Of a stretch of 64,000 bases of DNA, positions 14,901 through 27,609 are shown in pieces. This DNA comes from Pegea sp. RAD2-039 (lineage: Eukaryota > Chordata > Thaliacea > Salpida > Salpidae). Every line of letters starts with the position of its first letter. Position 1 is the stretch's first letter. The position numbers were made by a program, and so were the translations under genes. Where the stretch lies: positions 124,001 to 188,000 of the forward strand of contig JAQGEQ010000046.1 of NCBI GenBank assembly GCA_034620365.1. Direction: 5' to 3'. The notes under the pieces were generated by a model, which was not told the DNA's origin, did no database searches, and was given only the letters and a program-made list of their open reading frames with translations.

Positions 14901-17575
14901 AATGTGACGTCCTCATCAGAATCATCCAGGATCGTCGTGACGTCATCACTTCTAAAATTCGCGAAAGCAAAGTGAGATCCGTCAAAAAAATTGTGTGTTC
15001 ATTGATGCGTGACGATCGCGTGTTTCGGACAAATCCCGTCATTAATTCTCAACTAAAACTTTCGCGAAACTACTCGAGCGTGAAATCGGAAGTTTGACGT
15101 CATCATGATTAAGTCGCAACTTTAATCACGTGATTTGTTGATGACGTAGGCAACAAGACTTTGTGCGCTCTCTCAAGAGATCTCATTTGCGCGTGAGAAC
15201 TTGGAGATGATGACGTCAGCGATGAAAGGCGCTCGTGACGTATGCACGTACGAAGATGATCTTCCACGGTTGGATATGGTCAGTAAATCTTCTTCTTCAA
15301 TTTTGCTCTTTTAACTTCTCTCTTCTTTTTTAGAACACAAAGAACGCAGCTGACAGGTAAGAGATTCGATTGATTGCGTCATCACTAGGTGACGCTGAGT
15401 TGTGCAGATTGAGTGAAGCGATCCAAGCAGCCAAGCAAGCATGCAACTGCAAGTATGACGTCATCAGACATCGACCAACCAACTTCAACTTGGATTTTTC
15501 CAAGCAACGTCTTGCATTAGAAAATTTAGATATTTTAGAACGTGAGTGGACATCAGTCATATTGACGTTGCCATGGCAACTAGTGATCTCATTTTAGCGC
15601 CTTCGTTGCCAAGGATATGTGATGAACTTTGTACACAATCTCATGATAAAGTGACGCTACAATGGCGATCATCAAATCCAGAAGATGTTGATTGTTACGA
15701 GTTACAATACGCCATTGACAACCAATCACCTTCGAGAATAAAACCCGATAATTGGATGGTACGTCACAACAGCTTCCTGCCTCTCGACTGAATCTTCACT
15801 CGTCTTCAGATTGTCCCAAATATTCGCGATCGTCATTATACGCTACACGGGATGCAGACTGGGACACGTTACGTCTTTGCAGTTCGCGCTATAAACCAGG
15901 CTGGATCTAACCTCAGTGACGTCATCACCATCAAAACACTCGGTTTATTTGGCGCTGATGACGTCATGACGCTATTTTAACAACGAATTTAACAGGAATT
16001 CCGTTCCACTTCGACCCACATTCACTTCATAAGAAATTACGAATCGTAAACCACAGCTACTCAGTGATGCGTGACGAAAGCCAGATGAAAAGCGGTAAAA
16101 GTGACGCAACCTTATATGGTGTTGCTGGTAATGTCTCGATCGACAGTGGACGTCATTATTGGGAGGTGAGTGTGACGTCACTGATGACGTATGATTATTT
16201 GTATGCCCTTGGTTTCAGGTTGTAGTTTGTCAGAGCACGATATATGCTCTCGGCGTCGCCCATGCAGACGTCGCGCGTTATGACTGGGTCGGTAAGAATA
16301 GCAAGTCGTGGGTCTTATCCAGGTGAGTTGTGACGTCATATAGATGGTTAAACTGGTTGGCTGTGGTTTACAGGAACAACCAGTGTTGGTCTGCGCGCCA
16401 TGACAATAAGGATGTTATTTTACTGTCACCAATTCCCTTTCCCAAAAAAATTGGTTTGTTTTTCTTCTTTTTTGCTTTTAGTGTTTTGAAATTCAATTGA
16501 GTTTGTGACACGCTTCAACAACTTTTCATTTCTGTTGGTTGAAGAAAGTTCATTTTACTTGAAATTTAATCTGATATTATTGAAATTCTGTTGAACTAGA
16601 CTTTGCGAGCGTTATACCACACAAAATTTATTTGTTGTTCTCAAACACTCTGAGATAATTAAAATTTTCGGTTAAAATGGCTCCACTGCTTATGACGCTA
16701 CCAGGCAGCCAGTTTAATTATCACAATTGAGTATTGCGGGTTAATATTAAAAAATTTCATTATCTACAATAATGTAAAAAAGGGGAATTACCTTCTTTAA
16801 ACAAACAAAGTGGTCGCGACATATTCTGGCCCAAATATTTGTTAGAGATCGATTCTGTTTGTTCTGATGATGACATCACAAAAGCAACAAACTAAAATCG
16901 ACAAAGAAGGTAGTTTTGGTGTCAATTTATTTATGACGTTATCAACGATAAAAAATCAAATATTAAAAGAAATAAAATTGAATAAAAAATAATTTTGATC
17001 ATTTTGGAAATTGAATGATTCACGAGAAAGCAAAATACCGCAAAGTTAAATGGTTTCACAGAACAAAGAGTTTTCATTTTTCATTTGTTTGTGTTTGCTG
17101 GTTGGTTTCTGGATAAATTCAAATCAACTGCCTTATTGTCACCTTTTACTGAGAAAAATCTTTTCAAAAAGAAAACTTTTAAAAAAAGTCAAAAAAACAA
17201 CTTGAGAAATAAATGTTGGGATAAAAATTGTGTTATGAAAACGTTTAATTATTCCTTCAATCAAAATAGAAATAAACAAACTTGATAAACTAAATAAATA
17301 GTCGCCTAAGGAAATAAACTGACAAAAAACTGCCGTATCAAATGACTTGTTCGTGTAGAAAGCTTGTTATCGAATCATACTTCTTTACAGGTATACTCTT
17401 GGATTACGATAATGGTACCTTATCTTTTTTCGATGGGGCGAGCGGTAGAAAACTGCATACCTTTAACCCTGGGACCTTCCGAAAACCTTTACGCCCCTCT
17501 TTCGCCCTTAATAATCGTTCCTTGACCATCAACACAGGAATTGTAGTTCCAGATCATCTACAACTGACGTCATAA
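11941..17575 (+). CDS. MID1/MID2-like: Midline-type TRIM E3 ubiquitin ligase, 15 exons
   Basis: RING ubiquitin ligase that in vertebrates binds microtubules and targets PP2A-alpha4 (family knowledge). Exons: 11941-11956, 12195-12939, 13183-13492, 13698-13817, 14439-14534, 14864-14971, 15150-15278, 15334-15356, 15408-15541, 15598-15758, 15810-15942, 15996-16165, 16219-16322, 16374-16453, 17391-17575; 837 residues. Order: Gln/Ser-rich N-tail; RING from about 171 ([18 protein letters not shown]); B-box 1 from about 278 ([18 protein letters not shown]); Thr/Gln-rich linker; B-box 2 from about 354 (CCNH, VFCSNC); coiled coil; COS-like [18 protein letters not shown]3 (NQAGS); PRY-SPRY ([31 protein letters not shown]). 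The FN3 and SPRY parts match vertebrate MID closely. It exceeds human MID1 (667) mainly through the about 165-residue N-tail and the linker. Exon 1 (MYSPQ) is inferred from phase; ATG 12173 is the alternative start. Confidence 0.94.
15334..15356 (+). other. 23-nt microexon of the MID gene
   Basis: Flanked by a strong pyrimidine tract ending TTTTTAG and a GTAAGA donor. It codes NTKNAAD plus two bases of the next codon, in phase with exons on both sides. It aligns with the TAKNITER segment of human MID, so leaving it out would delete conserved residues and break the frame. Confidence 0.85.
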
Positions 17576-18665
17576 CCACAATATGACGTCATGTACTGGT
17601 GCACTTACATGGTGTTATTTACGTTATCTAAAGAGTGCAATTTCCTTTTAAAATTTTATTAAAATGATTTCTTTGTAAATAAAAATCGTTCAGTAAAATT
17701 TCAACTTTGAAATTCTCTTTTTTAGCACAAATGCTGTAAATTTGCGGGAAATGAAAATTCTTTTGAACTAATTTCTAATCTTTTTACTCAGCTCATAAAA
17801 TCTTGTTCTTCTTTTTTCTGATACTTTGATGAAGGAAGATAATCTTTCTTTTATGATAAAGATTTCCAACAAACTTTTCCAACTCCTGCAGATAACTTCG
17901 TATTTTTAGTCACTTTTTCGCCTTTTTATTGACACTGCAGGTTTCGTGTCAAACTTATATCTTACATCATAGACTAGAAGGTCACGTGGTCGCTTTGCTT
18001 GAATATTACAAATAAATTTATGGAAAATTTGTAATTCTTTCAAATTGTTTTCTTTTTTATTTACAACTAATTGCAACGGAACTGATATTTAGCTGCAGGC
18101 CTTAAAATGAAGTTTTAAAAACATTTTTTTTGCTGTTAAAATGTTTTTTGTTAGTGAGAGATCTCTAAAGGTTGATATCGAGTTTTTTAAAAGTCAATCT
18201 GTCTGAACTGAATATTTGTTTTATTCAAATATCTTACAACTTTTTTAAATAGTTTTTTTTATCTTATTTTTCTATAATTTTAATAAAATAACAAGAATGG
18301 AAAAGTTGAAACAAAATGTTTTTTGTTGAGTTTCTAAAATACTTCATTTATCAAATTGACATTTTACAGACTTGTTTTAAATACAAGCTTCATTATTCAA
18401 ACATTATTTATGACTGATTTTAAATCAAACAAGTCTGAAAATGTTTTATTGTTGTTCAAACTTCACTTTTCATGTAAAAATCTTGCAGTAAAACTTAACA
18501 AATCATTCGTGAAAATATTTCACTTTTTACTGCTACTAGCGGAGTTGTTATTCAAAAAACCAACCGGCTGGTGGCGCTAAATGCCTAAAATCTTGAACAC
18601 ATGCTTCATTCACATCAACAACAACATGCAAAAGATCTCAAGATCCTATTTACATCTTTGGATCT
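17576..18665. other. Convergent 3' intergenic region
   Basis: About 1.1 kb between the stop of the plus-strand MID gene and the stop of the minus-strand SLC10 gene. An AATAAA word about 100 bases after the MID stop (near 17676) could serve as its poly(A) signal. Nothing else recognisable. Confidence 0.5.
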
Positions 18666-20290
18666 TCAAGGATCTTCTCTTGTACCTCCATACCCGATTC
18701 CAAGATCTACATCTGATATCAAGTGTGATTGATCTCCTTTTTTATCTTCAATGATCTTCGCTTGTTCTGATCTTCCAACCTCCGCATCACTTGATGTTAA
18801 AGATTGTTGATAATAGCGTTCAGAAACGCGATGTTCTGCTCCCAGATCTGCATCTAAGTCTCCATCAAACTTTTCGTAAGTGACACGAGATTGAGGGGCG
18901 AGATGAAGATCGTTGTAATATCTCCGATAGATGCGGAAAGCAATGATAAATCCGAGACCTTCGGCTCCTTGAAAGATTGCATAATAAACGGGAAAAAGAA
19001 AATACGCCCCCATGTGGCGACTTGCAAACGCCATCTTCAAAATAGTCGATGCCAATTGGCTGTTTTGACTTCCGGTTTCCACCGCTGTCAGCAACAATTT
19101 ATTGACATAATCATGACGTCATCAACGCTACTTACCGACAGTTCTGCGGCTGGCATCAGGAAGACCAAAAGTGGTCGCTGCAAGATATCCGAGTGCATAT
19201 CCAAACAAGGGCATCAAAATTGCGATAAAGTAGCAGCTGGGAGAGATGGCATCGAAGATCAGGCGGCCGAAGACGATACAAGAAAGCGTCATCAGCGCGA
19301 TGAACGCCGTCATCGCCCCGAAGAGAGAGATCTATAAAGAAGAAGATGAAGAGAATGAGATGAGATGTTAGGGAACCTTCATGATGCTATTTGCAAGCTT
19401 TTCTGAGTATCTTTTGATTGTGAGTCCGAGAAGAACCGGGAACAGAGTGAGAAAGAGAGTTAAGATGATTCCTCCAAAAGGAATGAAGCTTCCAATCTCT
19501 TTGATTCCGATCCAATTTGTTCCGTAGATGAAGATACAAAGCGGCATAAATATCAGTGCAAGTAAAGTGGATGTTGTGGACATCAAGATGCTGGAATGAC
19601 ATCATCATTTACGTCATCTTCAATCTCAGAAATCAATTTTATTGAGTTTTGGAAGTCACGTGACAAGTTGCGATCGATTTTTTTGTTTATCTGCAAACTT
19701 TTCAGCTACAAACCTTAGATTCATATCTCCGTATAAAAAAAAAGTTAAAATATTCGAAAGGTTTCCACCAGGACAGCTACCTGTCACTATGACAGCAATG
19801 GCCGAGGTTTTGTCCAGTCCAAATGTCTTAGCAGCTAAGAAAGCCACCAATGGCATAATTCCGAATTGACAAGTTGATGCTATCGCAATTCCTAAATTAG
19901 AATTTTATTTAATTTAGAGCCTCTTGAAATATTTCAAATTTTTATCGATTTTTAAAAATACTTTCCAAAAGTGCGACTTCAAAAAAGAAAATTGTGATAC
20001 TAATAAAAGATTTGACGTAACTTGAAAATACTTGAAATAAAACTGAAGTACATGCCTGTTGGTTGAAGTAGATGCCCTTGGATAAGTTGCAGATCCAAAG
20101 TACATCCCAGACCAAGCATAGTTTGAATGACCACCAAAACTAAAATACAATCTATACTGGTATTCAAACCTTCAGAATTTTCTAATCTTGTCAATAACTC
20201 GTCTATCACATCAGAATTTTCGGTTGTCATAGTGACGTTACTGCTGTCAAGACCCGCTGTTGTCATGGTGATGTTCGAAAACGAGGACAT
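18666..20290 (-). CDS. SLC10-family sodium/bile-acid-type cotransporter, 5 exons
   Basis: Polytopic plasma-membrane symporter of the ASBT/NTCP family; vertebrate relatives carry bile salts or steroid sulfates with Na+, but the substrate here is unknown. Exons in coding order: 20290-20056, 19891-19714, 19590-19377, 19331-19136, 19084-18666; 413 residues. Seen: extracellular N-tail with sequons NIT and NVT, GCTLDLQLIQGHL, CQFGIMPL, GSCPGGNLSN at about 116-125 (family core), GDMNLS followed by STTSTLLAL, GYALGYL, and VETGSQNSQLAST, which holds the Glu/Gln of the Na+ site. Eight to ten membrane segments follow from family structure. The cytosolic C-tail is long and acidic (about 80 residues). Intron 1 must use a GC donor for the frame to work. 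The start is the first in-frame ATG; the frame is open further up only from a GTG. Confidence 0.93.
19892..20055 (-). other. GC-AG intron 1 of the SLC10 gene
   Basis: On the minus strand, exon 1 ends ACAG and the intron begins GCATGT; the acceptor is AATTTAG. Only this GC donor gives phase 1 and the peptide QPTGIAIASTCQFG, which aligns without a gap to ASBT RPWGIAVGFLCQFG. The GT four bases further on puts the next exon in the wrong frame. Confidence 0.8.
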
Positions 20291-23200
20291 TTTGTTGTTG
20301 CTCGTTGACAAATGAAAGCCAAGGTTGTGAGTCACCACTTGCTCCAGCCCTTCTGCATTTGCTCACTTGCTCTCACGCCCTCTAGTGACTGTGTGTGCAC
20401 GTGATATGTGACGTCACTAACGTTTCAAAAGTTAATTACTCTGAAGTGAACCAGCTCATGAATAATAGAAAAGTTGTGAAAAATGTTTGCTGATCGATTT
20501 TCATTTGAAATTGGAAAAACGAATTTATTATCAGCTACTGTTTTTAATCCTGATCAAGATTTCAGATATTATCCAATCAGAAAGCTTGAAAAAAATCTAG
20601 AGATTTTCAACTTTCTTAAGAATCAAAGCAAAATTGTATTATTGAGTTTTGGAATTTAATAACTTAATTTCCATTTGATTTGAGTTTTCTTAAAATATTT
20701 TCAATTAGAGTTATCTTTAGAAATATATTTTGTCATCTATAAATATTTTTATTCTTTCAGAAATCATTTTTCTTAAATATTTAAAATGTTTAAATATTTG
20801 TTCATCAATATTTACCTTTGAATCAGTTAGTACCTAATGACAAACAAACATTTTTAACTTGGAATTTATTGATTTAACTTTATTATAAAATTATTTTGTT
20901 TCCAAGTGTCCCCACTTTATTATATTTCATCTAAAAACCACTTTTAACTCTTTTCTATCAGTTTTCAAAACATCTTACTTCATTTAGAACCTAAACAAGA
21001 TCGTAAGAACTCTTCTTGTATCTTCTCTAAACCCACCTCCTAAAAATTTGTTGTACTCCTCAATAAATTATTCCGTAAATTGTTTCTTTAAATATTGATG
21101 ATTGAGAATTATTGCTTCGAATTACATGTAAATGTTGTTTTTAGTTTAAATAAATCTTTAAGCTTGATTAATCTTGACTTTATAAGTGATTATAATAATC
21201 TGTATGTATTAAGAGTTTATCTGTTGTGATTTGAAGCAACAGATATCAGTTGATTTGCTTTTTTGAGTAAAAGTCAACTCAGAATTTACTATTAAAATAA
21301 ATTCTTTTTTTTCACAGTTATATGTTAAATTGTTAAAGTTTATTAAGAATATTTTATGAAAATAAAATTAATTATGTTCAGTAGCTTAGTTATAAAAACT
21401 ACAAACATAAAAATATTAATTAAAAAAAGCATAAGAAAATGGAACAGAATCTGGAAAAAAGTTTAAATTATAAGTAAGTTGTAATCTAGAACAGCGTTTA
21501 AAGTATATTTATTTGATTTTAAAAACTTAAAAATATAAAAAATTATTAATATAAAGTTGATGACGAGCGATTAATTTATGTTAGTTACCAAAATAATTTA
21601 ACGAAAGACATTAATGCAAAAAATTACATCTTTATAATTTTTAGTTCTTTTTATTGTCACCCTTACATTTGAGGATATTTAGTAATTAATCTCAACTGTA
21701 AAAATTATTTACTGAAATTACCAAAAAGTTAGTATAAGAATTATATAGTGCAATTTTTAAATAGCTTTATAGAAATTAAAATAAAATAGTTATTTTATTT
21801 CGAACAATTTGTAAGGCCCTTTCCAAAAAGTTAAAACTTAACCTGATTTTGAATTTGCTTATAAAATATTAAACAAAATTTTATTAACTTTTTTTAATCG
21901 ATGTAACTAAACATCTCAATCAAAACAGGACTTCTTATGTGTACAACTTTGAATTAATTCTAAATATTTGGAAACTTCACGAGAAAATTATTTCTTAACT
22001 ATTTTTACATTATTTCAGTTTTATAAGCTTGTGTATATACATTTTCTAAAAGATTATTTAACGTTCAAACATTAAAATATTTTCAAAAAGACCTCAATCT
22101 AAAACTTCATAAGATTTGCTACGTTTGAACAAAAGGTGTTTTTAAATAATACTATCAGATGAAAATTAGGAAGATTTCGTAAAAGTACAAGCTTACCATG
22201 ACCTAAAAGAAAATCTGAAAACAAAGCTGACATTTTAAAGTACTAATCTTAAGTTGCAGTAGAAACTGAGCAATTAAATTGATGTTTGTTTAACTAGTTT
22301 CAATCAAACAGTTTTTAGCTCACAAATAATGACACAATTCTTTCGATTAAAATACAAATATATACCAAATAGAGCAGAAAAACTGTTAAAGAACAATTTG
22401 AACTTTCTTTTGAGATGTGTAAAGTTTCATTACATCCATTTAATCAATCAATGCAAATTTATTGATGTTATCCATGTTGGCTTTTAGGCATCGATTGATA
22501 AAAGTTTAGAAAATCAACTGAAATGCTAACTTCAACTTTTGTATTTAATTCTTGAAGTTGTGTTTGAAAACTTTTTATGATTATTTCTTTTTTGTATTTT
22601 AAAATATAAAACTTAAAACACATCAACATTTAATTATAAATACAAAGAAATAGTGAACATAAAATACAAACTAACTTTTGTAGAATGATTAACAGAATAT
22701 ATTTAGAGCATAGTTACAATTTAAGCAAAAGATTTTTAAAACCATATCATTTTCTGTGAATGCTAAAGTAAACTTTCAATTAACTGAAACTGACTTGATC
22801 TGAAATGTACACGAAAATGTATTGATCTGAGATAAACATGTTTCTCTTTTTTATTTACTTTTTATTTCTCTTCAGTTTTTAAACATATGAACTGTTTCAA
22901 GTAACTCCAACTGACGAGCTCGGGTAGAAGCAGCGTTAATGTAGCCATTACAGAATATATTTAAAATTATATCATTCTATATCTGAAAGTTTATTTTTAA
23001 ACTGATCAATTTTTATTTCTTTCGATTCCTATTAAAGTAATTTTTCTGGATAGCTTCAACTAGAGCTAAAATCAACAACTAATAAGGATTCATAACTATT
23101 TAATTCTATACAATGCAAATTTCAAATGGCTTGACAATATATCAGTAAACGTTTAAAGTTTCTTTTTATTGTTTTTTATTTTTTAACAGCTCATTAAATT

Positions 23201-26200
23201 TAGTATAAAAAATTTTGAATAAAGTTTTGAAAATTAATGAACCATCTGATATAATTTGTATCCAAGAATTTGTTGAACACTCTATTTCAGTTCTAACCGC
23301 ATATGGCAAATACTTAGAAAGGAAATTTTATTTATAAGAAACATCACCAAACGTATCCGAAAGTCTTGAAAATGCAGAACACTTTCTAGAAGTGATGATT
23401 TTACAATTTTCAATCAAAATCTCACTTATGTATTTGTCTTCTTTAAAAACGGTTTTTATTTTTTAGCTAATTTATTTTTAAAATGTTGGAAAAGACATTA
23501 TTATTTAATATATAAATAATAAAATCAGCAGAAGAACCAACTTCAGCAACATACACAGACACTTTACTCAAAGTTATCATCGCTAAAGAATGGAATCTAA
23601 TAATTACTATAAATAGACTTAATTTTTGAAATTATCGAATAAGAATTACTTTAAAGAATCAGTAGATAAGTGACATTTAAATCAAAAAGTTTCACAATAT
23701 TCAGTCTTTAAGTAGTTTTGACTTTAGCAACAAATAAGTAATGTTTATAAATTTTGTTGATTGAGACCAACAACTTTGAATACTTGAAAAATTGATGTAA
23801 ATGATTTGTAGAAAAAAAAATAGAATTACAAAATAGTTATGAAACTAATTGGTCATATGGATTTTGGATGTTGCCTAAGGCCGATTACAAAAAACTATTT
23901 CACTGATAGAAAGTAAAAAGTTAAGTGGAAAAGTAAAAATTAAAGTTTGTATAAAGTAAATAAGAAAAAATATTTTAACATTTTTTTAAAATGAAAGAAA
24001 GTTGACATGATAATTATGTCAGATGTTTTAGATAAAAAAAGAAAATTGCTGACGTCTTCATCATAAAGATGGCTGTTAACATAAAAAAATAAGTTAATGA
24101 AAGAATCTGGTTTTAGAACTCAACGCAAGGTTGAGATTCATTTTTTTAAAGTTTAACTGAGTACTTTAAGGTAAGTATTAATTGAAGTAAACTCTTTACT
24201 TGGAGAAATAGTTACAATATAATCCTCTAAAGTTGATGCTTAAATTTCATATAGATAGTTTCATACGTTAGAGTTTTTAAGACATACAAAAACATTCAAA
24301 ATTTAAGTTATTATCAGTAAAAAAGCACAAAAAAGCATGCTTACATTCAAAATACAAAGCAAGGATTTCTCATTAACTGAACGTTCATAAGATGTAACCG
24401 TTTTCTTCAGCCAAGTACACTCAGGAACAGCTCTCATTCTATTCTTATTATTACTATAGAAAGCTAAAGCAGACTCCAAATAAGGGTTTGATAAAACAAT
24501 TATGTATGGTTCTGCATAATAATGTTAATGTTTTTATGTATAGCATTTGATGATTGGTGATTTTTATAACGTTATTATTGATGGATGATTTATTCAAAAA
24601 TTTTCTTTTAATTTTCTATACTTCAAACATTATTGAGAAACAGAACCTCACAGAGTGAACCTGTATTTAGTGAAAGCTCCAAAATAAACAAAAGTACAAA
24701 AACTTTTAAAAGCCGAATGAATACTGCTGGTAAACAAATTAATCATTCTACAGAATATTCTCTTGGCTAAGAAAGTCCTGAATATGTTGTTAAAAATATT
24801 TTTTGTTTAGAGAATATTTATTGAATCTTTAAAAAAATAAGAACTTTTTTCTTTAAACTTATAATAAATAATAAAAAGGAAACCAATATTTTTATATTTT
24901 TATACATCTATTGTCTTATTGAATACTTTGTAGAAGTTTATTCTTAATATAATTCTTAAAAAAAGCCATGTTTAATATTCTGACTAGCTATGAGAGGTTT
25001 CTTTATAAGACATAATGGGTGTCAACACAAATCTAAATCAGATAATTAATGTTTTTTATTCCATGATATAATTTTATAATCCAAAATAGAGCATCTAAAA
25101 GCATAAAATCACTTTCCAAGGCTTAAATTTGATTTTAATAAAGTTTAAGTTTTATCATAACGTTAGTCAAGACTAATTAATCTAATTTGAACTACAATAC
25201 ACTTGTACCTCAATTTGAAAAGATTATAAATTAAATAAGAAGGAATTAATTTAAGTTTTTTACTATAACGCTTAATTAGAATGAGATTTTATAAATTTCA
25301 AATTTATTTTGCGCAATCAAAAAAGATTTATTGACAAATGAAGTTAGTAACTTAAGTCAACAATTTCCTTTAAAGAAATGGGATACGTAAGCCATTCGGA
25401 GCAGTTTCCACAATTGACAACACCGTAAAAAGTCTTCGCTTGTTTTCAAGACACACTTTTTTGAATATAAGAGTTTAAAATCGTTAAATTTACAATTTAA
25501 TCTGATTATGATATAAAAGTCGAATTTATCCGTAAAATTTCATAATAAAAGTACTATCCCAGCATAAGATAATTTGTTTGAAACTAAATTCAAATTTAAC
25601 CAACTGCAAAGCAAGTTGTACAATAAATTATTACAAAAGACCAACCATTTTTTTTCTTTAAGTATAAAATAGTTAATAATATTAATATTATTAATACTAA
25701 AATGTATAGAACTTGCTTATCTCAATGGCAATTGAAAATTTCTTCACGTTGGTTTCGTATATATGATCCTAACTGTAATTTCATCTGACTTTTGGCTATG
25801 ATAGATGAACACTAAACAAATTTTGACCATTTTATCAGTTCAAATTATTTTCAATATCTACACAGAATTTTATAGTTCTAAATTACAAGATTTTATAATA
25901 AATAATTACTGATTTACTTAAACTTTCAAATAGTTTGATCATTAACAACAAATATCATATCTCTTAATACTAATCATATACAAAGTTTAGCTTTTGGTCT
26001 TCAATTAAACTTGAGTAATTACTTAAACCATTAAACGAAGTGTTAAATATTTCATAAAATTATTCGATTTATATAAACTGTTTTATTCTATCGTATACAC
26101 GATAATATCTATCAAAACAGTTGTATATCCCATCTATATACCAAACGTATAAGAAAATGATTTGAAATTTTCTATTTTTGTCACGATTTTTCAATTAAAA
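20291..26200. other. Gene-poor AT-rich intergenic DNA
   Basis: Almost 6 kb with no exon, RNA gene or transposon that I can recognise. Composition drops to very AT-rich right after the SLC10 promoter region. One TGACGTCA at 20409 is the last of the local cluster. Confidence 0.5.
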
Positions 26201-26207
26201 TCTTCAT

Positions 26208-26441
26208 ATGTACTTCATTTTTACATTTTTTATTTTGAATTTTGAAACAGAGCGTTTGGTAGAATTCAGAAAAGGATCAACAAAGAGCTCAAAACTAAAT
26301 CCAAGATTAATCTGTACAGAGCTGATATTATTTTTTGATCTTAGTTACTTGCGACTTTGGGACTATTTCGATCGACGCTGCTTCCGAAACATCCTCAGCG
26401 TTAATAGATGGAACGTTTTACTTGATAATGCTGTTACCTAG
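26208..26441 (+). mobile_element. Possible decayed retrotransposon C-terminus
   Basis: An open stretch on the plus strand ends in a peptide reading LRLWDYFDRRCFRNIL, which recalls the FDxRCLRxIL tail after the reverse transcriptase of some non-LTR elements. Nothing upstream confirms a polymerase domain. It may be an old fragment or a chance match. Confidence 0.35.
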
Positions 26442-27609
26442 TATCGAAATTATGCTCACAAAATAAATACTTTGTTGAGTCGGTTACGTTTCTAGAATAA
26501 AGAATTTACCCAAAATTATATAAATGGCTAACTTTCATCTAGCTAAAGAAACAGAGATGCACCAAAAAAAGTTATTAGGAGCTAGTAAAATCCTCGTTAA
26601 AAAGCTGGCTGTACAAAACTCTCAGCTCTTTGCCTTATAGCAGCTGGAGAAAAATCACCGACATCTTATACCTTCACGCCAAACCAGAGTCGATACAGCA
26701 GAAAAGAAGCTCAGGGAAGATAAAACTTTCACAATCACCAAATTTCATTTAACGCAGGATAAATAAATCTAACCGGGTGTACTTTTCGCACATTGGCTTA
26801 TTCAGCCACAAACGTGTTTGCCAAAAAACAGGTTAGGCTTATACCATCTTTTTGTTGCTCTTTCTTTTTTGATACATATTTTTACAAAGCAAAAGTTATC
26901 TCCAGATCTTCAAAGCAATGTTAATGATGCTAGTTGATAACTAGAATAAAAATCTCTGATAAATATAGGCTTTATAACAAAGATTTTACTCAACAACCGC
27001 CAAAAGAGCACAAGCAGAGTTAGTTACCAGCTGGTTGTTAACTAAATAACTTAGGTAACTTTAAGTACCATCTTATGTTGTTAACGTTTTGTCTTTTGAC
27101 CATTTTGTAACAAATTAGGTGGACTACTTTTTAGATTAACGTTTTGGTGTTAAAACTAATTCAAAATTTAAAGAGATTAATTCTTCCATTTTACTAAAAG
27201 TACATAGTACTAAAAGTTTTACTTTTTCACATTTTATTTAAGGTTAGAACTTTCTTTTATACAATTATTTTAATAAAATTTACTGTAAATCATAAACTTG
27301 TGCTATTCCACTTAAATAATATTTTTCTCGATATAGTCGTATTGATTTTGAAAAAGTGAGATAATTTTTAATATGTTTTTAGCTGCCTTTATGTACCTTA
27401 TTGATTTCTTGTTAGACCTTTCCATGTGGCAATTGTATTTTTTGACATTTCTAAATCCGGTTATAATTTTCAAATAAGTACATACTTCATTCCTAATTAT
27501 TATTATATTTGTTGATGACAGCTTCAGAAATTTCTTAGCTTTATCCTATCTTTCAAGATATTTTTGTATTATGTATCACTTATCAAAAAAACTACATAAA
27601 TTTCATTTT

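Larger units (their letters stand above)
12158..20416. promoter_or_regulatory. Cluster of TGACGTCA octamers
   Basis: Seventeen perfect copies of the palindrome TGACGTCA (the full CRE/ATF consensus) lie at 12158, 12780, 12910, 14642, 14686, 14938, 15095, 15211, 15456, 15917, 15959, 16173, 16331, 17565, 17584, 19114 and 20409. Chance would give far fewer than one in 8 kb. They occur in introns, exons and flanks of the MID and SLC10 genes, so calling them promoter sites is only one reading. Confidence 0.55.

Noticed and set aside
17085..17285. 66-codon frame between MID exons 14 and 15
   Set aside because: It lies within intron 14. The exons on both sides join in phase directly (KKIG then ILLDYDNG), matching family sequence without it.
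20288..20338. Longer N-terminus for the SLC10 protein
   Set aside because: The frame is open upstream only from a GTG; the first ATG at 20290 gives a normal extracellular N-tail with two N-glycosylation sequons.
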